In this document: piece by piece, positions 42,051 through 50,611 of the stretch
Layout of the letters: the number at the start of each line of letters is the position of its first letter
How positions within the stretch are numbered: position 1 is the stretch's first letter
Assembly (NCBI RefSeq): GCF_900114715.1
Contig: NZ_FOTY01000020.1
Coordinates: 1 to 57,694, forward strand
Reading direction: 5' to 3'
From: Salibacterium qingdaonense
GTDB taxonomy: Bacteria > Bacillota > Bacilli > Bacillales > Marinococcaceae
DNA length: 57,694 bases
Translations under genes and position numbers: made by a program
The notes under the pieces: generated by a model
Seen by the model: only the letters and a program-made list of their open reading frames with translations
The model's database searches: none
Told to the model about the DNA's origin: nothing

Positions 42051-42953
42051 ATGTGGAAATATGTATTTTTAATGATTATCAGTGTGATGTGGGGGTCGCA
42101 GTTTTTCTTTGCCGAACGTGTGCTGGATGACGTCACCCCTCTCACGTTAAGCGCCGTCCGGACGACGATCGGCGCGGTCACCTTAACCGTGATCGCCGCC
42201 TTCATGAAAATTCCATCCCGTACAAAAGAAAGCCGGCCTCAGCGCACGCCGTGGCTGTTATACGTCTCTATTGCGTTATTCGAAGCCGTTCTGCCGTTTT
42301 TTCTTGTCGCCTGGGGGCAGGTGCGGGTAACGAGCAGTATCGCATCCATCATCATCGGTACAACGCCGATCTGGACAATTCTGCTTGTCCGTATCGTTTC
42401 CCGGAAAAAAATGAGTTTCTTCCAGATCAGCGGCGTTCTTCTCGGATTTACCGGCATTCTCTTTGTCTTCCTGCCATCGCTCGGGGCTGACACAGTCACA
42501 AGCGGCATCGCCGGCATAACCGCCCTCGTCGGGGCCGCCGTCTCTTACGCAACAGCGCTTGTGCTCCTGCAGTACCTGCCCGCCGCGTCCGCCGTCACCG
42601 CCATGCGCAACGTCCTGTACATCGCCGCCGGCATCCTGATCGCGTTGATGTTTCTCATGGAAAATCCCGCTTTCACGGAGCTGTCCGCCGGCTCGATCAG
42701 GGATCTCGTTATCATAGGAAGCGTGCAGACCGGCTTGGTGTACTGGTTTTACAACCTCCTCGTCCACGCCGAAGGAGCCGTCTTCGCCTCCTTCTCCAAT
42801 TACTTCATCCCACCCGTCGGCGTGCTGCTCGGTGCTCTGGTGCTGCACGAAAATCTCTCTATCTACGTTATCTTCGGCCTCGGCATCATTATCGTGTCTC
42901 TTTTCATCAGCCGAATGCCAAATAAGCATTTCAGACCAAAAACAGGCGCATGA
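42051..42953 (+). CDS. EamA/DMT-superfamily transporter
   Basis: A 300-residue ten-helix transporter with duplicated EamA halves (MWGSQFFFAERVLDDVTPLT in the first; ALVLLQYLPAASAVTAMRNV opening the second). AAGGAAAGG precedes ATG 42051; an ATG at 42027 lacks a site. Substrate unknown. A degenerate copy of its first two thirds occurs at 45700-46205. Confidence 0.87.
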   Translation: MWKYVFLMIISVMWGSQFFFAERVLDDVTPLTLSAVRTTIGAVTLTVIAAFMKIPSRTKESRPQRTPWLLYVSIALFEAVLPFFLVAWGQVRVTSSIASIIIGTTPIWTILLVRIVSRKKMSFFQISGVLLGFTGILFVFLPSLGADTVTSGIAGITALVGAAVSYATALVLLQYLPAASAVTAMRNVLYIAAGILIALMFLMENPAFTELSAGSIRDLVIIGSVQTGLVYWFYNLLVHAEGAVFASFSNYFIPPVGVLLGALVLHENLSIYVIFGLGIIIVSLFISRMPNKHFRPKTGA

Positions 42954-42969
42954 CAGGCATTTACTCCTC

Positions 42970-43016
42970 TTGCTTTTTATAACGGGAACATGTATTCTAT
43001 ATTGGAACACATGTTC
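42970..43016 (+). promoter_or_regulatory. Promoter with LexA-like box, Rpn copy 2
   Basis: TTGCTT (42970-42975), 17-base spacer, TATTCT (42993-42998), then GAACACATGTTC (43005-43016), a GAAC-N4-GTTC element. An imperfect box GAACATGTATTC overlaps the -10. Same boxes and spacings as Rpn copy 1. Confidence 0.6.
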
Positions 43017-43034
43017 TTACAAAGGGAGGATGTT

Positions 43035-43919
43035 ATGGCTGTTGATCACGACCGATTGTTTAAAGAAGTGCTGACCACTTTTTTTGAAGAATTTATCGAG
43101 CTGTTTTTCCCCGCGGTGCACGATGCCGTTGACTTCTCCAATGTCCAGTTTTTAGCGGAAGAAGTCTTCAGTGATGTGACACAAGGGGAAAAGTACAAAG
43201 TAGATCTCCTTGTAAAAACACGACGGAAAGAAGAAGAAACCGTTATTATTATCCACACGGAATCACAGAGTTACCCCCAGCCTGACTTCAATGAGCGTAT
43301 GTTTATCTACTACGGACGGTTATATGAAAAATACCGCTGCAATATTCTTCCGATTGCCCTTTTCACCTATGATCTGAGACGGGAGGAACCGGACCATTTC
43401 TCCATTCAATTTCCTTTTCACGATGTGCTCCGTTTTCAATTTTTAACCGTCCAATTAAAACAGCAGAACTGGAGACACTTTATCCGCTCGGACAACCCCT
43501 TAGCCGCTGCATTCCTTTCAAAAATGGGGTATAATGAGAAGGAGAAAATACAAGTAAAAAAAGAATTTTTGCGTATGATGGTCCGTATGAATATAGATCC
43601 TGCTCATTTCACATTACTGACCGGTTTTTTCGAAACCTACTTAACACTTACTCCTTCTGAAGAAGAACAATTACGGGAAGAGGTGAAAACAATGGAAAAA
43701 CAGGAAAGCGACAAAGTGATGGAGCTTATGGTCTCTTACGAAAAGAAAGGGTTGGAAAAAGGAAAAGAGCAGGGATTAGAGCAGGGAAGAAAGCAGGGGA
43801 AAGAAAGGACAAAAACGGAAATCGCTGCAGCGATGCTGAAAAAAGACATGGACGTGGAAACAATAGCTGAAGTGACCGGGCTCACAACCGATAAAGTGAT
43901 TCAATTAAAACAACAATAG
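43035..43919 (+). CDS. Rpn-family recombination-promoting nuclease, copy 2
   Basis: A 294-residue paralogue of copy 1 (10851) with very similar sequence throughout. Nuclease core: DVTQGEKYKVDLLVKTRRKE and VIIIHTESQSYPQPDF; RMFIYYGRLYEKYRC; ILPIALFTYD. Tail: KGLEKGKEQGLEQGRKQGK and MDVETIAEVTGLTTDKV. GGGAGGA precedes the ATG. Promoter and LexA-like box match copy 1. An internal start at 43692 may produce the short C-terminal form. Followed by a strong terminator. Confidence 0.88.
   Translation: MAVDHDRLFKEVLTTFFEEFIELFFPAVHDAVDFSNVQFLAEEVFSDVTQGEKYKVDLLVKTRRKEEETVIIIHTESQSYPQPDFNERMFIYYGRLYEKYRCNILPIALFTYDLRREEPDHFSIQFPFHDVLRFQFLTVQLKQQNWRHFIRSDNPLAAAFLSKMGYNEKEKIQVKKEFLRMMVRMNIDPAHFTLLTGFFETYLTLTPSEEEQLREEVKTMEKQESDKVMELMVSYEKKGLEKGKEQGLEQGRKQGKERTKTEIAAAMLKKDMDVETIAEVTGLTTDKVIQLKQQ
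43692..43919 (+). other. Possible intragenic short Rpn product (RpnS-like), copy 2
   Basis: In-frame ATG at 43692 behind GGGAAGAGGTGA; the product would be 75 residues (starts MEKQESDKVMELMVSYEK). Same position and binding-site sequence as in copy 1 and in the tail-only gene. Inferred by analogy with E. coli Rpn genes. Confidence 0.45.
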
Positions 43920-43940
43920 CGTTATAAATGATTAAAAAGG

Positions 43941-43980
43941 TGGATGAAATCCCTGATAGGAAGGGCTTCATCCATCTTTT
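43941..43980 (+). terminator. Terminator of Rpn copy 2
   Basis: TGGATGAA / TTCATCCA outer stem and CCCT / AGGG inner stem, followed by TCTTTT. Its left half is also preserved behind the tail-only gene at about 22222-22240. Confidence 0.85.
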
Positions 43981-44053
43981 CATCTATCGCGGCAGGTACC
44001 TTATGTTACCATGATGACAGGATGACGTAAGAGTAGAAGAGGAATACGAGAAC

Positions 44054-45250
44054 ATGTCAAACAGCAATGCCACGACGAAACAACTTATATGGTCACGCAA
44101 CGCACTTTTTATTATTTTCACGTTACCTGGAATCGCCATGGCCTCGTGGGTGGCACGGACTCCGGAGGTCAGGGATACACTGGAAGCATCGACAGCAGAG
44201 ATGGGCTGGATTATTTTCGGACTGGCTTTTGGGTCGATGGCAGGGTTGCTATGTGCATCGCGGGCTGTCGCAAGAGCCGGCGCCCGCTTTGTTACAGTGT
44301 TGAGCATCCTGTGTGTGACGGCTGGAACAGCGGCGGTTGGAACCGGGACGTATGTTTCCGTCAGTCTGCTGGTCTTTCTTGGGCTGATGATGTTCGGGCT
44401 CGGCATCGGTTTTCTTGAAGTCGCCATTAATCTAGAAGGTGCCGTTTTGGAGCGCGCCCTGCACAAGACCCTCCTTCCCGCCCTGCATGCTTCCTTCAGC
44501 GGAGGTACACTGGCAGGAGCCGGAGGCAGTGCCCTCATGATGGCGCTCGATATTTCTGTCACCGTCCACTTACTTATCATCAGCGTGGTGATGGCTCTGA
44601 TTCTTCTTTTTTCCTACCGATTTCTGCCGCATGGGACGGGAAAAGAGGATCTTCCCCGCAAGAAAACAGAAACGGATCCATCTGTCAGCGCATGGACCGT
44701 GTGGAAAGAACCCAGGACGCTGCTTATTGGTCTCGTTGTCTTCGGCATGGCGTTTGCGGAAGGATCGGCCAATGACTGGCTGCCTCTTGCCATGGTGGAC
44801 GGTTTCCACGTGCAGCCTATCACCGGGAGCGCCATGTTCACCCTGTTTTTAACGGCCATGTTCCTGGGCCGCACAGCAGGCGGATTTTTCCTCGATCGAT
44901 TCGGCCGGGTTCCCGTTCTTCGAACCGCCTCCGGATTAGCGTTCTCAGGACTGGCTCTTGTGATATTCTCAGGATATCTGCCTGTGGCATCAGTTGGTGT
45001 CTTTTTATGGGGACTTGGCACATCGCTGGGCTTTCCGGTCGGCATTTCCGCTGCCGGCGACGAATCAGAAGGAGCCGTCACCAGAGTAAGTATTGTTTCT
45101 ATTATCGGGTACTCCGCCTTTCTTGCCGGCCCGCCGATTCTGGGGTTATTTGGAGAAATTTTGGGGCTCTTACATGCTTTTGTTTTTGTCCTTATCGGAA
45201 TCTTTCTGGCAGGGTTGGCTTCTTCCTCTGTAAAGAAACCGGCTGGATGA
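44054..45250 (+). CDS. MFS transporter
   Basis: A 398-residue twelve-helix transporter. It begins with a short cytoplasmic leader (MSNSNATTKQLIWSRNA), shows RTPEVRDTLEASTAEMGWII in the first loop and GRTAGGFFLDRFGRVPVLR in the central MFS signature. It resembles FucP/YbjJ-like MFS members; substrate unknown. AGAGGAA lies upstream of the ATG. The 3' end abuts a truncated toxin gene on the other strand. Confidence 0.9.
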   Translation: MSNSNATTKQLIWSRNALFIIFTLPGIAMASWVARTPEVRDTLEASTAEMGWIIFGLAFGSMAGLLCASRAVARAGARFVTVLSILCVTAGTAAVGTGTYVSVSLLVFLGLMMFGLGIGFLEVAINLEGAVLERALHKTLLPALHASFSGGTLAGAGGSALMMALDISVTVHLLIISVVMALILLFSYRFLPHGTGKEDLPRKKTETDPSVSAWTVWKEPRTLLIGLVVFGMAFAEGSANDWLPLAMVDGFHVQPITGSAMFTLFLTAMFLGRTAGGFFLDRFGRVPVLRTASGLAFSGLALVIFSGYLPVASVGVFLWGLGTSLGFPVGISAAGDESEGAVTRVSIVSIIGYSAFLAGPPILGLFGEILGLLHAFVFVLIGIFLAGLASSSVKKPAG

Positions 45251-45265
45251 AATCCAGGCCAATGC

Positions 45266-45358
45266 CAATTCATTTCCTACAATAATAACAGGGCGCTGCT
45301 TCGTTTGATCAGTCCCTTTAAATAGGACATCCGCCAACCAAACATCGCCCTGCTTCAT
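45266..45358 (-). pseudogene. N-terminal fragment of a PemK/MazF-type toxin
   Basis: Starting at ATG 45358: MKQGDVWLADVLFKGTDQTK followed by QRPVIIVGN, the conserved first strands of PemK/MazF ribonucleases. Homology stops after about 30 residues and the frame continues as unrelated sequence antisense to the MFS gene until 45170. Normal toxins are ~110-120 residues. It begins one base after the antitoxin gene stop. Confidence 0.75.
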
Positions 45359-45359
45359 C

Positions 45360-45530
45360 CTACCGCTCATTGTATATGTCATCCTCCTCATTATCCCACC
45401 AGTCATAATTTTTATTTAGTAAAATAACATCCGGAGACATATATTTTTCTTTTATTTTATCGAGTACCCTCTGCCTTTCTTCCTCACTCAACATGTCAAT
45501 TTCCTTGATAATTTTTTCTGGAATAGACAT
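45360..45530 (-). CDS. Orphan antitoxin-like small protein
   Basis: A 56-residue acidic protein: MSIPEKIIKEIDMLSEEERQ, then RVLDKIKEKY, and an acidic Trp-rich end YDWWDNEEDDIYNER. The C-terminal WWDNEEDD pattern is typical of small partners encoded directly upstream of PemK/MazF-like toxins. Stop and toxin start are one base apart. The toxin is truncated, so the antitoxin is orphaned. Upstream of the ATG (GGAGGTGC) is a good ribosome binding site. Confidence 0.65.
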   Translation of the reverse strand: MSIPEKIIKEIDMLSEEERQRVLDKIKEKYMSPDVILLNKNYDWWDNEEDDIYNER

Positions 45531-45699
45531 ATTATGCACCTCCGCTAAACGATACTTTTATTATAACTTATCCCAGCCCCTTCCTAAACGTTCCGATGAT
45601 TGATATTTGAATTTTCTTAAACCAATTATTTTTTTCTCCTTTAAGCAATAATGGGAAAAAGGAATCGATTAGGAGATACGTATTCTTAATACTGAACAT

Positions 45700-46205
45700 A
45701 TCATATGGGGAGCACAGTATTCTTTGCCGAACCTGGGCTGGATGACCCCGCCCCACTTACATTGAGCACCGTCCGGACGACTATCGGCGCGGTCACGTTA
45801 ATTGTGAGCGCCGCGTTCATGAAAATCCCGCCCCGAATAAAGAAAATCAGCCCCAGCGTACGCCGAGGCTGTTATGAGTCTCTATTGCGTTATTCAAAAC
45901 CGTTCTGCCGTTTTTCCTTCTCGCCTGGGACCAAATGCGTGACGAGCAGTATCGCGTCCATCATCATCGGCACCACGCCGATCTGATCGATTCTACTTGT
46001 CTGAATCGTCTCCCGGAAAAACTGAGTTTCTTTCATATCAGCGGTGTCCTTCTCGGATTTACCGGCCTTATTTTTATCTTCCTGCCATCGCTCAGCGCTG
46101 ATGCAAGCAGCAACGTCATCGCCGGCATAACTGCTCTTGTCGAACCAAAGTCTGCTACACAACAGCGCTTGTGCTCCTGCAGTACCTTCGCGCCGCATCT
46201 GCCAT
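45700..46205 (+). pseudogene. Degenerate copy of the EamA transporter gene
   Basis: Nucleotide similarity to 42090-42595 is obvious, e.g. CCGTCCGGACGACTATCGGC against CCGTCCGGACGACGATCGGC. It carries frameshifts (near 45868), several stops and loses the last third of the gene. No functional start. It marks the left border of the AT-rich TRAP island. Confidence 0.85.
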
Positions 46206-46239
46206 CCAGAAAAAGGTCATTTTTATGATTTGCCGAGTG

Positions 46240-47208
46240 CTATAACTCGTTTACAAGATTTGTAGGTTCCGAGCCCTGTAAACCTTGTATTAGCTGATCA
46301 GCTGCCATATCTGCCATCTTTAACCTTGTCTTTTTGCTGGCACTGCCTATATGAGGAAGAGCAACCAGATTGGGGAGAGATAAAAGGGGATTATCTTTAG
46401 ATAGCGGTTCTTCTTCAAAAACATCTAAACCTGCACCCCAAATTTCTCCATCCACGAGAGCTTTATATAACGCGTCCTCATTCACAATCCCTCCTCTTGA
46501 GGTATTAACAAGGATTGACGTTTCTTTCATTAATTGAAACTCAAAGGTATCTATCAGGTTACTGGTTTCTGCAGAGTAGGGGGTTAACACGCAAACAAAA
46601 TCTGAATTTTTCAGTAATGTTTCTTTGTCCACATAGAATAATTGTAACTCTTCTTCCAGGTCAGGTTTTCGTGTTCTATTATAGTAATATACATTCATAT
46701 TAAATCCTTTAGCTCTTCTGGCTACGGCTTCTCCTATCCGTCCCATTCCAATTATTCCCATAGTCGCACCATATACGTCTTGGCCTGTCAATAACATAGG
46801 GGACCACGTCTGCCAATTACCTTCTTTTATAAAGTTTGTTGCTTCAACTACTCTTCTTGCAGTAACCATAAGAAGCGAAAAAGTCAAATCTGCTGTGGTT
46901 TCCGTTAAAATACCTGGTGTGTTTGTTACCATAATTCCTTTCTTGTTAGCTGCTTCAATGTCAATATTGTTATACCCTACAGCCATATTACTGATCACTT
47001 TCAATTTACTTGTTTTATTAATTAAATGGTGATCAATAGTTTCTGTTAATAAACAATATAAGCCATCAACTTCCGTTATTTTTTTTTCTAAAACTTCTCG
47101 AGGAACAGAAGTATCTTCTTCTTCCCACATATCTACTTCACAATATTCTTTTAGTTTTTGAGTTATTTGATCAGGTAATTTTCTAGTTATATAAATTTTT
47201 GGCTTCAA
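46240..47208 (-). CDS. D-2-hydroxyacid dehydrogenase (GyaR/glyoxylate reductase type)
   Basis: A 322-residue NAD(P)-dependent dehydrogenase that interconverts 2-keto acids and D-2-hydroxy acids such as glyoxylate/glycolate or hydroxypyruvate/glycerate. Cofactor motif GATMGIIGMGRIGEAVARRA; catalytic Arg in NTSRGGIVNE, Glu in DVFEEEPL, His in LPHIGSAS. The start is TTG at 47208, overlapping the RraA stop (TTGA); AAGGAG lies close to it. Last gene of the TRAP catabolic operon. Confidence 0.92.
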   Translation of the reverse strand: MKPKIYITRKLPDQITQKLKEYCEVDMWEEEDTSVPREVLEKKITEVDGLYCLLTETIDHHLINKTSKLKVISNMAVGYNNIDIEAANKKGIMVTNTPGILTETTADLTFSLLMVTARRVVEATNFIKEGNWQTWSPMLLTGQDVYGATMGIIGMGRIGEAVARRAKGFNMNVYYYNRTRKPDLEEELQLFYVDKETLLKNSDFVCVLTPYSAETSNLIDTFEFQLMKETSILVNTSRGGIVNEDALYKALVDGEIWGAGLDVFEEEPLSKDNPLLSLPNLVALPHIGSASKKTRLKMADMAADQLIQGLQGSEPTNLVNEL

Positions 47209-47882
47209 ACTCCTTCACATCCCTTCTCTCTAAGCCGAGTGTTCACCCAACTTCTATCAACCGTTTCGTTTTCGATAGATTCCATCGTTTTTCTTTCATC
47301 TTCTATCGTTTGTTGAATTTTTCGCTGCAAGTCATCTGCCTCTTCCATTGGTACAACAACAATGCCATCCATATCCCCAACTACAATATCACCTGGATTT
47401 ACTACTGTTCCGCCTATTTGAACAGGAACGTTTATTTCACCAGGTCCATCTTTATAAGGACCCCGGTGAGTGACTCCTTTAGAATATAAAGGGTAATTCA
47501 TTTCTCTAATTTCTTTTGAATCACGAATAGCACCATCTACAACAAAACCATTGATGCCTTTCTTCTTGGATATCCTAACCATGATTTCACCCATAATTGC
47601 GTTACTTAAATCTCCCCCGGCATCTATCATAATTACGTCTCCTGGTTCAGCCATATCAATAGCTTTATGAACTAATAAGTTATCACCTGGTCTTGTCTTT
47701 ACCGTCAAAGCACTACCTACGAGTTTTCCTTGAGTATGGATAGGTCGGATGCTGGAATTCACACTATTTAAGCGATTAATATTATCAGAGATATGAGGAG
47801 TAACAAAGTTACTATATTGTTCTATTATTTCTTTTGAAGCCCTGTTGTTCAGAGGTAAAACTCTAAATCCAATATTGCTCAT
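47205..47882 (-). CDS. RraA-family protein (HMG/CHA aldolase or oxaloacetate decarboxylase-like)
   Basis: A 225-residue member of the RraA/MenG-like fold. Family marks are GSALTVKTRPGDNLLVHKAI, VMIDAGGDLSNAIMGEIM, GFVVDGAIRDSKEI and DIVVGDMDGIVVVP. Many members cleave 4-hydroxy-4-methyl-2-oxoglutarate-type aldols or decarboxylate oxaloacetate; true RNase E inhibitors belong to E. coli. In this operon a C-C lyase or decarboxylase acting on the 2-keto acid is plausible. It is preceded by a double operator at 47901-47943. Confidence 0.9.
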   Translation of the reverse strand: MSNIGFRVLPLNNRASKEIIEQYSNFVTPHISDNINRLNSVNSSIRPIHTQGKLVGSALTVKTRPGDNLLVHKAIDMAEPGDVIMIDAGGDLSNAIMGEIMVRISKKKGINGFVVDGAIRDSKEIREMNYPLYSKGVTHRGPYKDGPGEINVPVQIGGTVVNPGDIVVGDMDGIVVVPMEEADDLQRKIQQTIEDERKTMESIENETVDRSWVNTRLREKGCEGV

Positions 47883-47900
47883 TAATTTTTTCCCCCTATT

Positions 47901-47943
47901 CTATATTATAAAACCGGTTTCTAAAACCGGTTTTATAATATAG
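47901..47943. promoter_or_regulatory. Double LacI-type operator within a perfect 43-base palindrome
   Basis: A 20-base arm (47901-47920) is repeated in perfect inverse (47924-47943) around a 3-base centre. It includes two AAACCGGTTT elements (47911-47920 and 47924-47933) whose centres are 13 bases apart, the same geometry as at 55866-55889. It lies 19 bases before the RraA start, so it may control an internal promoter; as RNA it would also form a strong hairpin. Confidence 0.7.
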
Positions 47944-47952
47944 AAAAATTTT

Positions 47953-49419
47953 TTATCGATGTTGAATATAAGTCACTTTTAAATCAGTATAGAAGTCTTT
48001 GTTTGTTCCTCCTATGGAATATGGGCCTACTCCGGAATTCTTCACACCTCCAAATGGCATGTGACCTTCACTAACGGTTCCATTGTTGATATGGATCATT
48101 CCTGACTCCACATCCTCCATAAACTGATATCCGTATTCCATCTTATCTGTGAAAATAGAAGCAGTTAATCCATATTCTGTATTATTACTTACTTCAATGG
48201 CTTCTTCTATTGAAGAGACTCTGATAATAACAAGTACGGGACCAAAAATTTCCTCTTTGGCAATAGTCATATCCGGGGATACATTCGAAATCACTGTTGG
48301 TTCAAAGAAATAACCATTCTGGAAGGACTCACCTGTTACATTATTCCCTCCTAAAACAATATTAGCTCCTTCATTATTGGCTAATTGCATATAGTGATGA
48401 AGTGTATTACGGGCATCCTCATTAATAACCGGTCCAATTGTAGTTTCTTCTTCTATACCATCGCCTACTTTATAAGATTTCACTTTTTCAATAATTAATC
48501 TCTCTAATTCATCTGCATGCTTATCTAAAACAATTACTCGACCAATTGCTGTACAACGTTGACCTGCATTCCCAAAACATCCTCCTACAATTTGAGTAGC
48601 TGCATCATCTAAGTCGTTATAATCAGCTACAACAGCTGGATTATTTCCTCCCAATTCCAATTGGACTTTTGTAAAATTATTAGCTGCTGTCTTGTATATA
48701 TTACGTCCTACCGGAGTAGATCCAGTAAACGAAATGCCCTTCACCAAACTGTTACCAACAAGTGAATCTCCGACTTTTCTGCCGCTTCCCATTACTAAAT
48801 TAAAAGTACCAGCAGGAAATCCTGCTTCTTCTATTAGTTCTGCGATAATAACAGATGTTAATGGCGTTTCTGTTGCTGGTTTAAGAACTACTGTGCAACC
48901 ACACGCTAAAGCAGGAAAACATTTTCTTAATGGAGTGAGCACTGGGAAATTCCATGGTGTTACCGCAGCGATTACTCCTATAGGTTCTCTAATTGCCATA
49001 TTAAGCACCCCGCGGCGATCACTAGGCAATGTAGTACCTTCTAAACGAACGGCTTCTCCAGCCACAAAACGCATTTCACTTACACCACGGGTGACTTCTG
49101 TGATGGCTTCTTTAAGTGGTTTACCCTGCTCTTTACAAAGAGCATGTCCTAACTTTTCTTTATTTTGATCAAGTAAATCAATAAAACGATAGATATAGGA
49201 TGCTCTTTGAGAAGCTGGTACTTTTCTCCATGTTTTAAAGCTCTTATGCGCACTGTCTACTGCTTTATTTACATCCTCCTCAGTAGATAAAGGAAACTGT
49301 CCGATTTTTTCTTGATTATCTGCTGGATTTACAACTTCATACACTTCGTTGCTAGAGCTTTCCACCCATTCTCCATTAATGAAGTTTTGGTATAACGCTG
49401 TTGTAGTCATGTTACTCAT
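47953..49419 (-). CDS. NAD(P)-dependent aldehyde dehydrogenase (SSADH-like)
   Basis: A 488-residue ALDH superfamily enzyme oxidising an aldehyde to a carboxylate. Motifs: NFINGEWVESS at the start, AVTPWNFPVLTPLRK (Asn), LELGGNNPAVV (general base Glu) and FGNAGQRCTAIGRV (catalytic Cys), EEIFGPVL. It resembles succinate- or glutarate-semialdehyde-type dehydrogenases; the true aldehyde is unknown. AAGGAG before the ATG. It follows the iron-containing alcohol dehydrogenase gene by 14 bases, suggesting alcohol-aldehyde-acid oxidation. Confidence 0.93.
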   Translation of the reverse strand: MSNMTTTALYQNFINGEWVESSSNEVYEVVNPADNQEKIGQFPLSTEEDVNKAVDSAHKSFKTWRKVPASQRASYIYRFIDLLDQNKEKLGHALCKEQGKPLKEAITEVTRGVSEMRFVAGEAVRLEGTTLPSDRRGVLNMAIREPIGVIAAVTPWNFPVLTPLRKCFPALACGCTVVLKPATETPLTSVIIAELIEEAGFPAGTFNLVMGSGRKVGDSLVGNSLVKGISFTGSTPVGRNIYKTAANNFTKVQLELGGNNPAVVADYNDLDDAATQIVGGCFGNAGQRCTAIGRVIVLDKHADELERLIIEKVKSYKVGDGIEEETTIGPVINEDARNTLHHYMQLANNEGANIVLGGNNVTGESFQNGYFFEPTVISNVSPDMTIAKEEIFGPVLVIIRVSSIEEAIEVSNNTEYGLTASIFTDKMEYGYQFMEDVESGMIHINNGTVSEGHMPFGGVKNSGVGPYSIGGTNKDFYTDLKVTYIQHR

Positions 49420-49433
49420 AGTATCTACTCCTT

Positions 49434-50591
49434 TTATAATGAATTTCTAACAATTTGTTTTAAATCTTCTATTATAGGCTTTTTAGGATTAACATCTACG
49501 TTATCGCTTCCGATTGCACCTTCGGCAATATAATCAAGATCATTTTCGGTTACCCCAAATTCACTTAAACCAGTAGGAATTCCAACATCTTTATTCAATT
49601 TTCTGATGGCTTTCACCGATAGTTCAGCAGCTTCATGTAGTGGTAGATTTTCTGTATTTTCTCCAAATATTTCAGCGATTTCTTTATACCGTTCAGCATT
49701 TCCAGCTAAATTGTATTTCATCACCTGTGGAAGCAAGATTGCATTTGCCGTGCCATGTGGAACTTTGAACTTACCTCCGAGCGGCATACATAAAGCATGA
49801 GCAAGACCTAATCTTGTTGGGTTAAAGGCTGTCGCTGCAATAGTGCTTCCTAATAACATGTCGTAACGAGCTTCAATATTATCGCCTTGGTGTACAGCTT
49901 GACGCAGGCTCTTAGAAATTAATCGCATACTTTCCCTGGACAATGCTTCTGATATAGGCTGCGTCGCTTTATTCACAAATGATTCTAAAGCATGGGTGAG
50001 TGCATCAACTCCAGTTGAAGCCGTTATAGAAGCAGGTAAAGAAACGGTTAACTCTGGATCGCACAATGCTACCGTAGGAGCTATTAATTTACCTCCGACA
50101 CCGAATTTTTTATTATTTTCTTTATCAGACATCACAGTCCAAATCGTAGCTTCACTTCCAGTTCCTGCAGTGGTAGGGATGCATATGGTAGGAAGTCCTG
50201 CATTCGGAACTTTATCCAACCCAGCATATTCAGTAATGTCGCCCTCATTCGTTGCCATAATTGCTACAGCTTTAGCTGCATCTTGTGCACTTCCACCACC
50301 GACACCAATTACTAAATCCGCATTAAAATCATTTATCTTGTCTTGTATCTTACGAATCGTTTTCACATCTGGCTCTCTTTCAATGTCCCAAAACTCTTCA
50401 TGAGGAATATTAGATAGTTGATCAGTAACTTTTTCTAAAATTCCTGCATCTTTTACACCTGGATCGGATATTACAAATATTCTTGATCCATTATACTTTT
50501 CAACTTTTTCAGGTAATTTTTGCAATGACTTTAAACCAAAACAAATTTCTGTTGGCAGTTCGTATTCAAATACTCGGTTTAACGAATTCAA
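49434..50591 (-). CDS. Iron-containing alcohol dehydrogenase
   Basis: A 385-residue group III (Fe-dependent) alcohol dehydrogenase. NAD-binding GVGGGSAQDAAKAVA; CIPTTAGTGSEATIW; metal ligands D and H in STGVDALTHALES and the two His in GLAHALCMPLGG and FKVPHGTAN. Related enzymes act on 1,2- and 1,3-diols, lactaldehyde or hydroxyacid semialdehydes. Starts with TTG at 50591 with GAGGAGG seven bases upstream. Confidence 0.93.
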   Translation of the reverse strand: MNSLNRVFEYELPTEICFGLKSLQKLPEKVEKYNGSRIFVISDPGVKDAGILEKVTDQLSNIPHEEFWDIEREPDVKTIRKIQDKINDFNADLVIGVGGGSAQDAAKAVAIMATNEGDITEYAGLDKVPNAGLPTICIPTTAGTGSEATIWTVMSDKENNKKFGVGGKLIAPTVALCDPELTVSLPASITASTGVDALTHALESFVNKATQPISEALSRESMRLISKSLRQAVHQGDNIEARYDMLLGSTIAATAFNPTRLGLAHALCMPLGGKFKVPHGTANAILLPQVMKYNLAGNAERYKEIAEIFGENTENLPLHEAAELSVKAIRKLNKDVGIPTGLSEFGVTENDLDYIAEGAIGSDNVDVNPKKPIIEDLKQIVRNSL

Positions 50592-50611
50592 AAAAGGTCC
50601 TCCTCTTATAT

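Noticed and set aside
44614-45273. 219-codon minus-strand frame inside the MFS gene
   Set aside because: Shadow of the MFS coding frame, Pro/Arg-rich with no domain and no promoter.
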